From the NCBI GenBank assembly GCA_037478855.1, contig JBBFLY010000045.1, positions 1 to 25,080 of the forward strand: DNA of 25,080 nt, given 5' to 3'. Below are positions 13,763-21,832 of the stretch, in pieces. The DNA is from Rhabdothermincola sp037478855. Lineage in GTDB: Bacteria > Actinomycetota > Acidimicrobiia > Acidimicrobiales > Acidimicrobilacustridaceae. The stretch's first letter is position 1, and every line of letters begins with the position of its first letter. Made by a program: the position numbers and the translations under genes. Below the pieces are notes generated by a model. It made no database searches, was not told where the DNA came from, and worked only from the letters and a program-made list of their open reading frames with translations.

Positions 13763-14575
13763 ATGCGGGTCGCCGCCGTCCAGCTCCACGCCACGCCTGA
13801 TCGCGACCGCAACCACTCGGTCGCGGCGGGTCTGGTCACGCAGGCCGCGCGGGAAGACGCTCAGCTGGTCGCGCTGCCCGAGCTGTTCGGCTACCTGGGC
13901 CGCGGCGCAGAGATGCGTGAGGTGGCCGAGCCGCTCGACGGTCCAACCCTCGCCTGGGCTAGCGAGCTCGCGTCGCGGCACCGCATCTGGCTGCTGGCCG
14001 GCAGCTTCGTCGAGCGCGACGGCCAGCACCTGTACAACACCTCCTGCCTTGTGGCTCCGACCGGGGAGCTGGCCGCCGCGTACCGCAAGGTCCACCTCTT
14101 CGACGTCGACGTGCCCGGTGCCGGCGCCCACGAGAGCGAGCTCTACACGCCAGGCAGCGAGCTCGTGACCGCGAGCGTGGACGGCATGCGGCTTGGGCTC
14201 TCGATCTGCTACGACCTGCGCTTCCCGGAGCTCTACCGGATCCTCACCCTCCGGGGGGTGTCGTTGCTGGCGGTGCCCTCGGCGTTCACCGCCGCAACCG
14301 GACGGGACCACTGGGAGCTGCTCGTGCGGGCACGCGCGGTCGAGAACCAGACCTACGTGCTCGCCCCCGACCAGTGCGGTACCAGCGCGGACGGCGTCGC
14401 GCGCTTCGGGCACTCGCTGGTCGTCGACCCGTGGGGTCGGGTGCTGGCGGACGCGGGAGACGACGAGGGGCTGGCGATCGCGGACGTCGATCCTGGTGAG
14501 GTCACCCGGGTGCGCTCGATGCTCCCCAGCCTCGCCAACCGGCAACCGCTCGCCTACCAGTGGCCAGCTTCCTGA
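13763..14575 (+). CDS. Carbon-nitrogen hydrolase, Nit1/Nit2-like amidase
   Basis: A 270-residue nitrilase-superfamily amidase with the full catalytic triad: Glu40 (ALPE), Lys109 (YRKVHLFDVDVPG) and Cys149 (SICYDLRFPE). The YRK-HLFDVD-PG segment followed by ES resembles Nit1, the deaminated glutathione amidase that repairs damaged glutathione, and also omega-amidases. Most actinobacteria use mycothiol rather than glutathione, so a different amide is likely the natural substrate. It lies 5 bases behind the AurF-like gene in the same operon, so it may act on a nitrogen-containing product or substrate of that enzyme (inference). I chose ATG 13763; a TTG at 13754 is also in frame and would overlap the upstream stop. 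Confidence 0.85.
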   Translation: MRVAAVQLHATPDRDRNHSVAAGLVTQAAREDAQLVALPELFGYLGRGAEMREVAEPLDGPTLAWASELASRHRIWLLAGSFVERDGQHLYNTSCLVAPTGELAAAYRKVHLFDVDVPGAGAHESELYTPGSELVTASVDGMRLGLSICYDLRFPELYRILTLRGVSLLAVPSAFTAATGRDHWELLVRARAVENQTYVLAPDQCGTSADGVARFGHSLVVDPWGRVLADAGDDEGLAIADVDPGEVTRVRSMLPSLANRQPLAYQWPAS

Positions 14576-14585
14576 ACGCCCACCA

Positions 14586-14601
14586 CCGTCGCGCCCGACG
14601 G
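14586..14601. terminator. Bidirectional terminator hairpin after the nitrilase gene
   Basis: CCGTCG (14586-14591) pairs perfectly with CGACGG (14596-14601) over a 4-base loop CGCC. It fills most of the 27-base gap between the convergent stops at 14575 and 14603. Confidence 0.55.
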
Positions 14602-14602
14602 C

Positions 14603-15076
14603 TCAATCGCCCTCGCCACCGATGTCCGAGTCGTAGGACTCGAAGACCAGGTCCGCGCCGCGGTGGCGGTGACGACTGATCTGCTTCAGCAGATCGAGCG
14701 AATCCTCCCGGATGCGTTCGATCTCCCCCTCGTCGAGGGAGGCGGTCAACCTGGGCCGGATCGCCGCCACCCGATCACGCAGATCGACGTGCTCGCGTCG
14801 GAGCACCTCGATCTGGTGTGCGAGGCGCGGCGTGCGCTCGAGGATCTCGGCGTAGAGGCCGTCCGGGCCCTCCACCTCGGCGACGTGGTCGTCGAGCGCC
14901 GCGTCGACGGCGCCGAGCGCTGCGCCCACCTGTGCGCGCCAAGCCTCGGCATCACCAGCCGGTCGGGCGAGGGCTGCTTCCAAGGCGTCAGCGGCCTGTG
15001 CGAGCGCGTGTCGGCGCTGGCGAGCTCGCTCCAGGGCCTCGCCGGTCTCCGCAGCGGGTTCCTCGGGGGCGCTCAC
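14603..15076 (-). CDS. Small hemerythrin-like helical protein
   Basis: A 157-residue, almost entirely helical, charged protein. It looks like a hemerythrin-type four-helix bundle: His64 and Glu67 in DDHVAEVEGPDG, His87 and His96 in the next helix (RLAHQIEVLRREH), and His136/His138 in RHRHRGADLVFESYDSDIGG. Hemerythrin-like proteins bind a di-iron centre and O2 or other small ligands. The ligand pattern here is incomplete by eye, so metal binding is a hypothesis. I chose GTG 15076 because CATGCT stands 6 bases before it and the longer reading adds a low-complexity, non-helical tail. It lies 101 bases after alanine dehydrogenase on the same strand but probably has its own promoter. Confidence 0.55.
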   Translation of the reverse strand: MSAPEEPAAETGEALERARQRRHALAQAADALEAALARPAGDAEAWRAQVGAALGAVDAALDDHVAEVEGPDGLYAEILERTPRLAHQIEVLRREHVDLRDRVAAIRPRLTASLDEGEIERIREDSLDLLKQISRHRHRGADLVFESYDSDIGGEGD

Positions 15077-15082
15077 CTTCCC

Positions 15083-15088
15083 AGCATG
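15083..15088 (-). promoter_or_regulatory. Possible -10 box of the hemerythrin-like gene
   Basis: On the reverse strand CATGCT is followed by 6 bases (GGGAAG) and the GTG at 15076. It has the same form and spacing as the TANNNT boxes elsewhere in the window, except for C at the first position. Confidence 0.35.
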
Positions 15089-15177
15089 CCACGGCCCTGA
15101 TCGCCGATGGCACCCGATCGCATCGGTGGGCGGCCGGCACGGGAGTGCGGTGGCTGTGTGAACCGAAGGGCGCGTCG

Positions 15178-16320
15178 TCAGCATCTGAGGTCGGCGAGGA
15201 CCTCGTCAAGCCGCGCGCATGGCTTGCCGAGCGCGGAGGCCACGGCCGGGTTCACCACGTGGCCACCCGCGGTGTTCACCCCTGACGCCAGCCCGGGATC
15301 GACCGCGATGGCGCCGCTGACACCGAACCGGGCGAGATCGGACAAGTAGGGAACGGTGACGTTGGTGAGCGCGTAGGTCGAGGTGTTGGGGACCGCGCCG
15401 GGGATGTTCCCCACCCCGTAGTGCACGACCCCGTGCTTCTCGAAGACCGGATCGTGATGGGTCGTCTCGTGTGAGGTGGCGACGCAGCCACCCTGGTCGA
15501 TGGCGATGTCGACGATCACCGCGCCCGGTTTCATGGCCCGCACGAGGTCTTCCTCCACGAGCAGCGGTGCGCGACCTCCGGGTACGAGCACCGCGCCGAT
15601 GAGCAGGTCGGCCTCCACGACCGTGCGCTCGATCACACCCCGGTTGGAGGCGAGCGTCGTGATGCGCCCCATCTGCACCTGATCGACGAACCGGAGGCGG
15701 TTGACGTTGCGGTCGAGCAGGTGGACCTCAGCTTCCATCCCGGCTGCGATCCAGGCGGCGTTCCAGCCCACGTTGCCCGCGCCGAGGACGACCACCCGGG
15801 CTGGCCGTACCCCCGGGGCGCCGCCGAGCAGCACCCCGCGGCCCCCGTTGTGCCGCTCGAGGAAGTGGGCACCGATCTGCGCGCTCATCCGGCCGGCGAC
15901 CTCGCTCATGGGCGCGAGCAGCGGTAGCTCGCCCGAGGCGGTCTGAACAGTCTCGTACGCGATGCCCACCACCTGGTGCTCGAGCAGCGCGTCGGCAACC
16001 TGGGGATACGCGGCGAGATGGAGGAAGGTGAACAGGCACAGCCCCGGTCGCAGCAGCGGGAACTCGCTCTCTTGGGGCTCCTTGACCTTGCAGACGATGT
16101 CCGCGCGCTCCCAGATCTCCGCGGGATCAGGTACCACGTGGGCTCCCGCGCGGCGGTAGTCGTCGTCGGGAAAGCCCGAGTCCACGCCGGCACCCGCCTC
16201 GATCAGGACGGTCACGTCATGCTGCTCGAGCTCACGCACCCCATCGGGGGTGATCGCAACCCGGTGCTCATCGGCCTTGATCTCCCGCGGAACCCCAACG
16301 GTGCGGGTCCTGCGGGTCAT
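15178..16320 (-). CDS. ald: Alanine dehydrogenase
   Basis: A 380-residue NAD-dependent L-alanine dehydrogenase, interconverting alanine and pyruvate plus ammonia; the length is close to that of the M. tuberculosis enzyme. The N-terminal domain has VPREIKADEHRVAITP (10-25) with substrate Arg20, KVKEP with Lys80, and FTFLHLAA with catalytic His101. The NAD loop is GAGNVG (180-185). DIAIDQGG has Asp275. These match Mtb Arg15, Lys75, His96 and Asp270 with a constant offset of five. The C-terminal GNIPGAVPNTSTYALTN (304-320) is also diagnostic. A Shine-Dalgarno GAGGTG lies about 8 bases before the ATG. It is divergent from an aldehyde dehydrogenase gene; no shared pathway is evident. Confidence 0.95.
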   Translation of the reverse strand: MTRRTRTVGVPREIKADEHRVAITPDGVRELEQHDVTVLIEAGAGVDSGFPDDDYRRAGAHVVPDPAEIWERADIVCKVKEPQESEFPLLRPGLCLFTFLHLAAYPQVADALLEHQVVGIAYETVQTASGELPLLAPMSEVAGRMSAQIGAHFLERHNGGRGVLLGGAPGVRPARVVVLGAGNVGWNAAWIAAGMEAEVHLLDRNVNRLRFVDQVQMGRITTLASNRGVIERTVVEADLLIGAVLVPGGRAPLLVEEDLVRAMKPGAVIVDIAIDQGGCVATSHETTHHDPVFEKHGVVHYGVGNIPGAVPNTSTYALTNVTVPYLSDLARFGVSGAIAVDPGLASGVNTAGGHVVNPAVASALGKPCARLDEVLADLRC

Positions 16321-16510
16321 CGGTTGAGCACCTCATGCTGACGGCTCATGGCATGGCCACCTCCGTCGGTTCGCGCCCGACGTGGGCGCTGCGCCGTCCC
16401 TCGAGATCGTCGCGGCGTGTGCGCCGAGGTGGTCCCTGCACACCGGCCCGGTGCTGGCGTCATCGCACCATGATGCCCGGCTCGCGGCCTTGCGGCGCGA
16501 GAGTGTGGCC

Positions 16511-17938
16511 ATGAGCATCTCCGTGACCCCCATGCGCATCGGCTCCCGGTCGGTGACCACCGACGAGGTCATGCTGGTGCGCTCGCCGTACGACGGCCGG
16601 GAGGTGGGCATGGTGCCCGTCGGCACCCCGGAGCACCTCCACGCGGCGGTGGAGGAGGCACGTGGTCGGCTGCTCGGTGACCCGATCCCTGCACACGAGC
16701 GTGCCGCGATCCTCGACCGCGCCGCCGATGCGCTGGCCGGGCGTCAGGAGGAGTTCGCCCGGCTCATCTCCTCGGAGTCCGCGAAGCCGATCAGGACGGC
16801 TCGCGTCGAAGCGGCTCGAGCGGTCGACACGTTCCGCTTCGCCGCCGCCGTGGCGCGCACGCTGACGGGGGAGACGGTGCCGTTGGAGGCCAGCGCAGCA
16901 GGGGTCGGCAAGATCGGCTTCGTCCTTCGGGTACCGATCGGTGTGGTCGGGGCGATCTCGCCGTTCAACTTCCCTCTCAACCTGGTGGCCCACAAGGTCG
17001 CGCCGGCGATCGCCGCGGGCTGCCCGGTGGTGGTCAAGCCGGCGTCCGCCACACCCCTCACCGCGCTGGCGCTCGCAGAGCTGCTGCTCGACGAGTGCGG
17101 CCTGCCACCGGGATGGCTGCACGTCGTGACCTGTCCCGGCTCGGTCGCCGACCACCTCGTGACCCACCCCGACGTGGCGATGATCACCTTCACCGGCTCG
17201 CCGGCGGTCGGCTGGCGCATCCGCGAGCGGGCCCCCCGCAAGAAGGTCAGCCTCGAGCTCGGCAACAACTCCCCGGTGGTGATCGAGCCCGACGGCGACT
17301 GGGAGGTCGCCGCGTCGAAGATCGCGGTCGCCGGCTACTCCTTCGCCGGTCAGTCCTGCATCTCGGTCCAGCGGGTGTTCGTGCACGCCGCGATCGCCGA
17401 GCAGTTCACCGAGGCGCTCACGGCGGAGGTGGAGCGTCTGGTGGTCGGCGATCCGGCCGACGAGGCCACCGACGTGAGCGCGCTCATCTCCCGCTCGGAG
17501 ACCGAGCGGGTGCGGGCGTGGATCGATGACGCGGTTGCGCAGGGGGCGCAGCTGCGCACCGGCGGTGATCTCACCGAGGATCAGGTGCTTCGACCCACGG
17601 TGCTGGCCGGTGTGCGACCCGAGATGGAGATCTGCCGGACGGAGGTCTTCGGTCCGGTGGTCGGGATCCAGGCCTACGACGACTTCCGCGAGGCTCTCAG
17701 GCTGGCCAACGACACCCGCTACGGGTTGCAGGCCGGGGTGTTCACCGCGGATCTGGCCAAGGCCCTGGAGGCAGCGCGGACCCTCGACTTCGGTGGGGTC
17801 CTGGTGAACGAGGTGCCCACGTGGCGTGCTGACCAGATGCCCTACGGCGGGGTGCGGGACTCCGGGAACACCCGTGAGGGCCCCGCGTACGCCGCTCGCG
17901 AGATGACCGAGCAGCGTCTCGTGGTGCTGCAGAGCTGA
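16511..17938 (+). CDS. NAD(P)-dependent aldehyde dehydrogenase
   Basis: A 475-residue aldehyde dehydrogenase superfamily member oxidising an aldehyde to the acid. Asn153 (SPFNFP), Lys176 (VVVKPAS), the TFTGSPAVGWRI stretch (227-238), general base Glu249 (LELGNN), nucleophile Cys283 (AGQSCISVQR) and Glu378 (EVFGPVV) are all present, so it should be active. Overall it resembles the lactaldehyde, phosphonoacetaldehyde and non-phosphorylating glyceraldehyde-3-phosphate dehydrogenase branch more than betaine aldehyde dehydrogenases, but the substrate is open. The frame is open upstream to 16382; I prefer ATG 16511 (or 16532) because homologous sequence begins there. No strong Shine-Dalgarno sequence is seen. 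It is divergent from ald across a 190-base gap that holds only its own upstream sequence. Confidence 0.9.
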   Translation: MSISVTPMRIGSRSVTTDEVMLVRSPYDGREVGMVPVGTPEHLHAAVEEARGRLLGDPIPAHERAAILDRAADALAGRQEEFARLISSESAKPIRTARVEAARAVDTFRFAAAVARTLTGETVPLEASAAGVGKIGFVLRVPIGVVGAISPFNFPLNLVAHKVAPAIAAGCPVVVKPASATPLTALALAELLLDECGLPPGWLHVVTCPGSVADHLVTHPDVAMITFTGSPAVGWRIRERAPRKKVSLELGNNSPVVIEPDGDWEVAASKIAVAGYSFAGQSCISVQRVFVHAAIAEQFTEALTAEVERLVVGDPADEATDVSALISRSETERVRAWIDDAVAQGAQLRTGGDLTEDQVLRPTVLAGVRPEMEICRTEVFGPVVGIQAYDDFREALRLANDTRYGLQAGVFTADLAKALEAARTLDFGGVLVNEVPTWRADQMPYGGVRDSGNTREGPAYAAREMTEQRLVVLQS

Positions 17939-17990
17939 CCGCCCGACCCACGGCGCGACCGCCCGCCCGGATCTCTAACCTGGAGCACGA

Positions 17991-18365
17991 ATGGGTGTTG
18001 AGGTCTTCGTCTACCAGGACCGCGTGACGGTCGACTTCTCCGGCACGGAGCGGCTCCTCACGCTGAAGAGCCATCTTGACCTCTCGATGTACGAGATCGA
18101 GTCGGCCCGGGTCGCGCCAGTCGACGAGCTGCGGCGGGAGCTCGGCTGGCGGGTGGGCGGCGGCTACCTGCCCGGCTACTTCATCACGGGCCTGTTCACC
18201 GTTCCCGGCCGGCGGGGCGCACGACAGCTGTGGTGCGTCTACCGGGACCGCGAGGCGCTCGTGATCGAGACCAGGCTCAACAACCCCTCCCGTGTGGTGC
18301 TCCAGCACCCGTATCGCCACGACCTAGCCTGGCTGATCGGCGAACGCGTCCCCCACTACACGTAG
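17991..18365 (+). CDS. Conserved small protein, probable PH-like fold
   Basis: A 124-residue protein of mixed beta structure with a core LGWRVGGGYLPGYFITGLFTV (51-71), then RQLWCVYRDREALVIET (78-94) and NNPSRVVLQHP (96-106). This is the pattern of a group of actinobacterial conserved hypotheticals with a bacterial PH-like fold (GGYLPG...G.F...G...W.V.R...A.VIE). Its function is unknown; such proteins may bind lipids or protein partners at the membrane. The start is ATG 17991, with GGAG at 17982-17985 and a TAACCT -10-like box just before it. The CHAD gene begins about 30 bases downstream, so the two may be co-transcribed. Confidence 0.6.
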   Translation: MGVEVFVYQDRVTVDFSGTERLLTLKSHLDLSMYEIESARVAPVDELRRELGWRVGGGYLPGYFITGLFTVPGRRGARQLWCVYRDREALVIETRLNNPSRVVLQHPYRHDLAWLIGERVPHYT

Positions 18366-18394
18366 CGAACGCACGGGGGACGGGTCGGATCGTG

Positions 18395-19417
18395 GTGAGC
18401 ACCGGCGATCGCACCGACTGCGGGCCCGGACAGCCGGAGGGCTCCCGGCCCTCGAAGGCACGCCCGGCCCTCGCGCCCGGGTCAAGCGCGCTCGAGGCGT
18501 GGGTCGCTGTTCTGCGTTCGTTGCTCGACGAGACGGTGGCGAACGAAGCCGGTGTGCGCGACGGCGCCGACCCCGAGCGGCTACACGACTTCCGGGTCGC
18601 GATCCGCCGCAGTCGATCCGTGCTGCGCGAGGCGAAGCGGGTCCTCCCCAGGCCCGTCATCGAGCACGCCCGCCGGGAGCTGGGCTGGTTGGGTCGTGCC
18701 ACGAGTCGCCTCCGTGACCTCGACGTGCTGCTGCTCAGCCTGCCCGAGCTGGAGGCCACCCTGTCGGCTGACCAGCGCGGCGCGCTGGGCCCGCTTCAGG
18801 GGATCCTCATTGAGCTCCAGCGCGAGGCCCACACCGCCCTGGTGGTCGATCTCGACAGCGAGCGCTACGCGCAGCTCCTCGAGTGGTGGGCTGTGTTCCT
18901 CGACCATCCTCCTTCCGGAGCGCACACGAAGGCACCGGACGCGGCACGCCCGGCCAGGAAGGTGGCCGCCGAGCGGATCCGCAGCGCCCATCGCGCCTTG
19001 GTGCGCGACGGCCGTCGCATCAACGAGACGTCTCCGCCCCCCGAGCTGCATGAGCTGCGGAAGGACGCCAAGAAGCTCCGCTACCTTCTCGAGTGCTTCG
19101 GAAGCCTCTACCCACGAGAGCTCGTGGAGCCGGTGGTGAAGAAGCTGAAGGGGCTGCAGGATGTGCTCGGCACATACCAGGACTGCCAGGTCCACCTCGC
19201 GACCCTCGAGCACGCGGTGGAGGTGCTGCGAGCGAGGCAGGGTGATCGTGAGGCCGTGCTCGGTGCGGTCGAGCTCCTAGAGATCGAGCTCGGCGATCGC
19301 GCCCAGCGGGCCCGGGCGGAGTTCCAGGAGCGGTTCAGCCGTTTCGACTCCACGGCGGTCCGGCGGCGCGTGCGAGCGCTCGGGCACAACCCGAAGGGAA
19401 GCGGCGCAGGTTCCTGA
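18395..19417 (+). CDS. CHAD domain protein (polyphosphate-binding)
   Basis: A protein of about 340 residues with a CHAD domain, a helical domain rich in conserved His and basic residues. The first repeat holds RLHDFRVAIRRSRSVLREAK (62-81) and the second holds ELHELRKDAKKLRYLLECF (217-235). A third helix, LKGLQDVLGTYQDCQVH (251-267), is also conserved. CHAD domains bind polyphosphate and target proteins to polyphosphate granules. There is no CYTH (triphosphatase) domain, so this is a CHAD-only protein, and no ppk or ppx gene is close. The frame is open upstream into the previous gene. I took GTG 18395 (18392 is equally possible) because upstream sequence overlaps the PH-like gene and lacks conservation; the first 30 residues are low-complexity and their start is uncertain. 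Confidence 0.85.
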   Translation: MSTGDRTDCGPGQPEGSRPSKARPALAPGSSALEAWVAVLRSLLDETVANEAGVRDGADPERLHDFRVAIRRSRSVLREAKRVLPRPVIEHARRELGWLGRATSRLRDLDVLLLSLPELEATLSADQRGALGPLQGILIELQREAHTALVVDLDSERYAQLLEWWAVFLDHPPSGAHTKAPDAARPARKVAAERIRSAHRALVRDGRRINETSPPPELHELRKDAKKLRYLLECFGSLYPRELVEPVVKKLKGLQDVLGTYQDCQVHLATLEHAVEVLRARQGDREAVLGAVELLEIELGDRAQRARAEFQERFSRFDSTAVRRRVRALGHNPKGSGAGS

Positions 19418-19435
19418 CCGCGGATCGTCCCGACC

Positions 19436-19450
19436 GCCCCGCAGCGGGGC
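19436..19450. terminator. Possible terminator after the CHAD gene
   Basis: GCCCC (19436-19440) pairs with GGGGC (19446-19450) over GCAGC, 18 bases after the CHAD stop. The stem could extend inward with a tighter loop. It is short, so this is a weak call. Confidence 0.4.
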
Positions 19451-19573
19451 CCAGCGGCGGATGCACCCGTGATCACCTGAGACACACCGATCTACCCGGG
19501 TTACCCCCCTTGCCTGAGCGACCCAATCGTTGGACCATGGTTGTGACGCAGGTCGACCACCTGAGGAGGGCAC

Positions 19574-20869
19574 GTGGGGCTTGCAGCACTCGTCGAGCGC
19601 GCCATCGGTGGCTCGCTGCCGGTCCGACTCGAGGTGTACGACGGCAGCCGGGCGGGCCCCGCGGACGCTCCCGGCACGCTCGTGATCCGCCGGCCGGAGG
19701 CCTTCAGCCGCATGCTCACCCGACCGGGTGAGCTGGGGCTCGCCCGTGCCTACGTCGCCGGCGACGTGGATCTGGAGGGCGACCTGTTCGCCGTGCTGGA
19801 GTCGCTCGACGATCTCGAGCCGCGCATCGAGCCGCGGGCGGTGCCCCCACTTCTGCGCGCGCTGGGTCCGGGCGTGCTGCGGCCCCTGCCTCCGCCACCG
19901 GAAGAGGCTCGCCTCTCCGGTCGGCTGCACTCGAAGGAGCGTGACCGCCGTGCGGTCACGCATCACTACGACGTCTCGAACGCCTTCTACCGGCTGGTGC
20001 TCGGCCCGACGCTCACGTACTCGTGCGCAGTCTTCGAATCACCCGACGACTCGCTCGAGGTGGCCCAGACCAACAAGTACGACCTGATCTGCCGCAAGCT
20101 CGGCCTTCAGGAGGATCAGCGCCTGCTCGATGTGGGCTGCGGATGGGGTGGCATGCTCCTGCACGCTGCGACGACCTACGGCGTGATCGGAGTGGGGGTC
20201 ACGCTCTCGCGGGAGCAGGCCGAGTTGGCCACCAAGCGGGTGGCGGAAGCGGGGCTCACCGGCAGGATCGACATCCGCGTCCAGGACTACCGCGACGTCC
20301 GTGACGGACCGTTCGATGCGATCAGCTCCATCGGCATGTTCGAGCACGTCGGCCGGGCACGGATGGAGGCGTACATGCGCCGCCTGCACGCGCTGCTCCG
20401 CCCGGGAGGGCGGCTGCTGAACCACGCCATCAGCCGGCCTGGCTACCCACAACCCGATACGGCGCGGGGGCGTGCCATCGCGCTGGGCCGCCGGCTGCTG
20501 ACGGCCGCGGGCTCAAGGGTCACGTCGCGCATCGACAGCGACTTCATGCAGCGGTACGTGTTCCCCGATGGGGAGCTGCACGAGGTGGGGGTCGTGGTGT
20601 CGATGCTCAACGAGAGCGGCTTCGAGGTGCGTCACGTCGAGAACCTCCGAGAGCACTACGCGCTGACGCTGCGGCGCTGGGTCGCCAACCTGGAGGAGCA
20701 CTGGGATGAGGCGGTCGCCGAGGTGGGTGTCGGCCGGGCCCGGGTCTGGCGCCTCTACATGGCGGCCTCCGCGGTCAACTTCGAGCGGGGCAACATCGAG
20801 ATCCACCAGGTGCTCGCTGTTCGCCCCGATCGTGGCCGCAGTGGCATGCCCCTGCGCCCCTCGTTCTGA
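19574..20869 (+). CDS. cfa: Cyclopropane-fatty-acid-synthase-type SAM methyltransferase
   Basis: A 431-residue SAM-dependent methyltransferase of the cyclopropane fatty acid synthase family, which transfers a methylene group onto the double bond of phospholipid acyl chains at the membrane face. The N-terminal domain includes GELGLARAYVAGDVDLEGDL (52-71). The catalytic part has HHYDVSNAFY (130-139), TYSCAVF with Cys151, the SAM loop LLDVGCGWGG (184-193), MFEHVG with Glu257, His284, and YVFPDGEL with Tyr328. E. coli Cfa Cys139, Glu239, His266 and Tyr317 therefore have counterparts. Cys354 (bicarbonate site) aligns with Ser399 in YMAASAVNFE. A methylene- or methyl-branching TmsB-like activity is possible instead of cyclopropanation. 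The GTG start has GAGGAGG at 19563-19569. gluQRS follows after 24 bases. Confidence 0.87.
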   Translation: MGLAALVERAIGGSLPVRLEVYDGSRAGPADAPGTLVIRRPEAFSRMLTRPGELGLARAYVAGDVDLEGDLFAVLESLDDLEPRIEPRAVPPLLRALGPGVLRPLPPPPEEARLSGRLHSKERDRRAVTHHYDVSNAFYRLVLGPTLTYSCAVFESPDDSLEVAQTNKYDLICRKLGLQEDQRLLDVGCGWGGMLLHAATTYGVIGVGVTLSREQAELATKRVAEAGLTGRIDIRVQDYRDVRDGPFDAISSIGMFEHVGRARMEAYMRRLHALLRPGGRLLNHAISRPGYPQPDTARGRAIALGRRLLTAAGSRVTSRIDSDFMQRYVFPDGELHEVGVVVSMLNESGFEVRHVENLREHYALTLRRWVANLEEHWDEAVAEVGVGRARVWRLYMAASAVNFERGNIEIHQVLAVRPDRGRSGMPLRPSF

Positions 20870-20893
20870 GCCGAGTGCCATCATCGGCACGGC

Positions 20894-21832
20894 ATGTCCC
20901 GCTGTGCACGCGACGGTCGCTTCGCACCCAGCCCCTCGGGCCCGTTGCATCTCGGCAACCTCCGCACCGCGCTGCTCGCATGGCTCTTCGCCCGCCATGC
21001 GGGTGCCCGGTTCCGTCTGCGCATCGAGGACCTCGATCGCGCCGCCAGCCGTCCCGAGCACGAGCGATCGCAGCTGCGCGACCTGGCGGCGCTGGGCCTG
21101 GACTGGGACGGGCCCGTGGTGCGCCAGTCCGAGCGCTTCGACCGCTACCACGATGCGGTCGCCGAGCTGATCGGACTCGGGCTCACCTACCCCTGTTACT
21201 GCACCCGCCGAGAGGTGCTCGAGGCAGCCGCTGCGCCGCACGAGCACCTCCCCGAGGGCGCGTATCCCGGGACCTGCCGGAACCTGTCCGCTCGCCAGCG
21301 CGCCGAGCGCGAAGCTGCCGGTCGGCGGCCGTCGCTCCGGCTGCGGGCGGGCGATGCGACGGTGTCCTTGGTCGACCGGCTGCACGGACCGTTCCAGGGG
21401 CGCGTCGACGACTTCGTGATCCGCCGTGGCGATGGTACCCCCGCCTACAACCTGGCGGTCGTCGTCGACGATGCGGCGCAGGGCATCGGTGAGGTGGTGC
21501 GCGGCGATGACCTGCTGGCGGGCACCCCACGGCAGATCTACCTCGCCGGGCTGCTCGAGCTGCCGGTGCCCTCGTACGCCCACGTGCCGCTCGTGCTCGG
21601 CCCGGACGGGGAGCGGCTGGCCAAGCGTCATGGTGCGGTCTCGCTCGACGGGCTTGCGGCGCGTGGGGTCGGGCCCGCGGAGGTGCGTTCGATCCTGGCG
21701 GTGAGCCTCGGGTTGGCCGAGCCGGGGGAACCGGTCACGATCACCGAGTTGCTCGACCGCTTCGACCCGTCGGCGGTACCGACCGTTCCGTGGGTCGTCG
21801 ACCCGTGCCAGGCTGGACGCCATGAGCGCTGA
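20894..21832 (+). CDS. gluQRS: Glutamyl-Q tRNA(Asp) synthetase
   Basis: A 312-residue truncated glutamyl-tRNA synthetase paralogue that attaches glutamate to queuosine in the anticodon of tRNA(Asp). The N-terminus has FAPSPSGPLHLGNLRTALLA (10-29), with the HLGN form of the HIGH motif. RIEDLDRA (43-50), QGIGEVVRGDDLL (196-208) and LAKRHGA (242-248, the KMSKS equivalent) follow. A zinc site is formed by Cys101 and Cys103 (CYC), Tyr124 and Cys128. The anticodon-binding domain of full GluRS is absent, as expected. The gene implies queuosine-modified tRNA in this organism. It lies 24 bases behind the cfa-type gene and overlaps the next gene by 11 bases, an operon of unrelated functions. No clear Shine-Dalgarno sequence is seen before ATG 20894. 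Confidence 0.92.
   Translation: MSRCARDGRFAPSPSGPLHLGNLRTALLAWLFARHAGARFRLRIEDLDRAASRPEHERSQLRDLAALGLDWDGPVVRQSERFDRYHDAVAELIGLGLTYPCYCTRREVLEAAAAPHEHLPEGAYPGTCRNLSARQRAEREAAGRRPSLRLRAGDATVSLVDRLHGPFQGRVDDFVIRRGDGTPAYNLAVVVDDAAQGIGEVVRGDDLLAGTPRQIYLAGLLELPVPSYAHVPLVLGPDGERLAKRHGAVSLDGLAARGVGPAEVRSILAVSLGLAEPGEPVTITELLDRFDPSAVPTVPWVVDPCQAGRHER

Noticed and set aside
12157..14575. A natural-product biosynthetic cluster around the AurF-like gene
   Set aside because: No synthase, ligase or transporter is nearby; the operon has only three genes and is bounded by terminators and unrelated genes.
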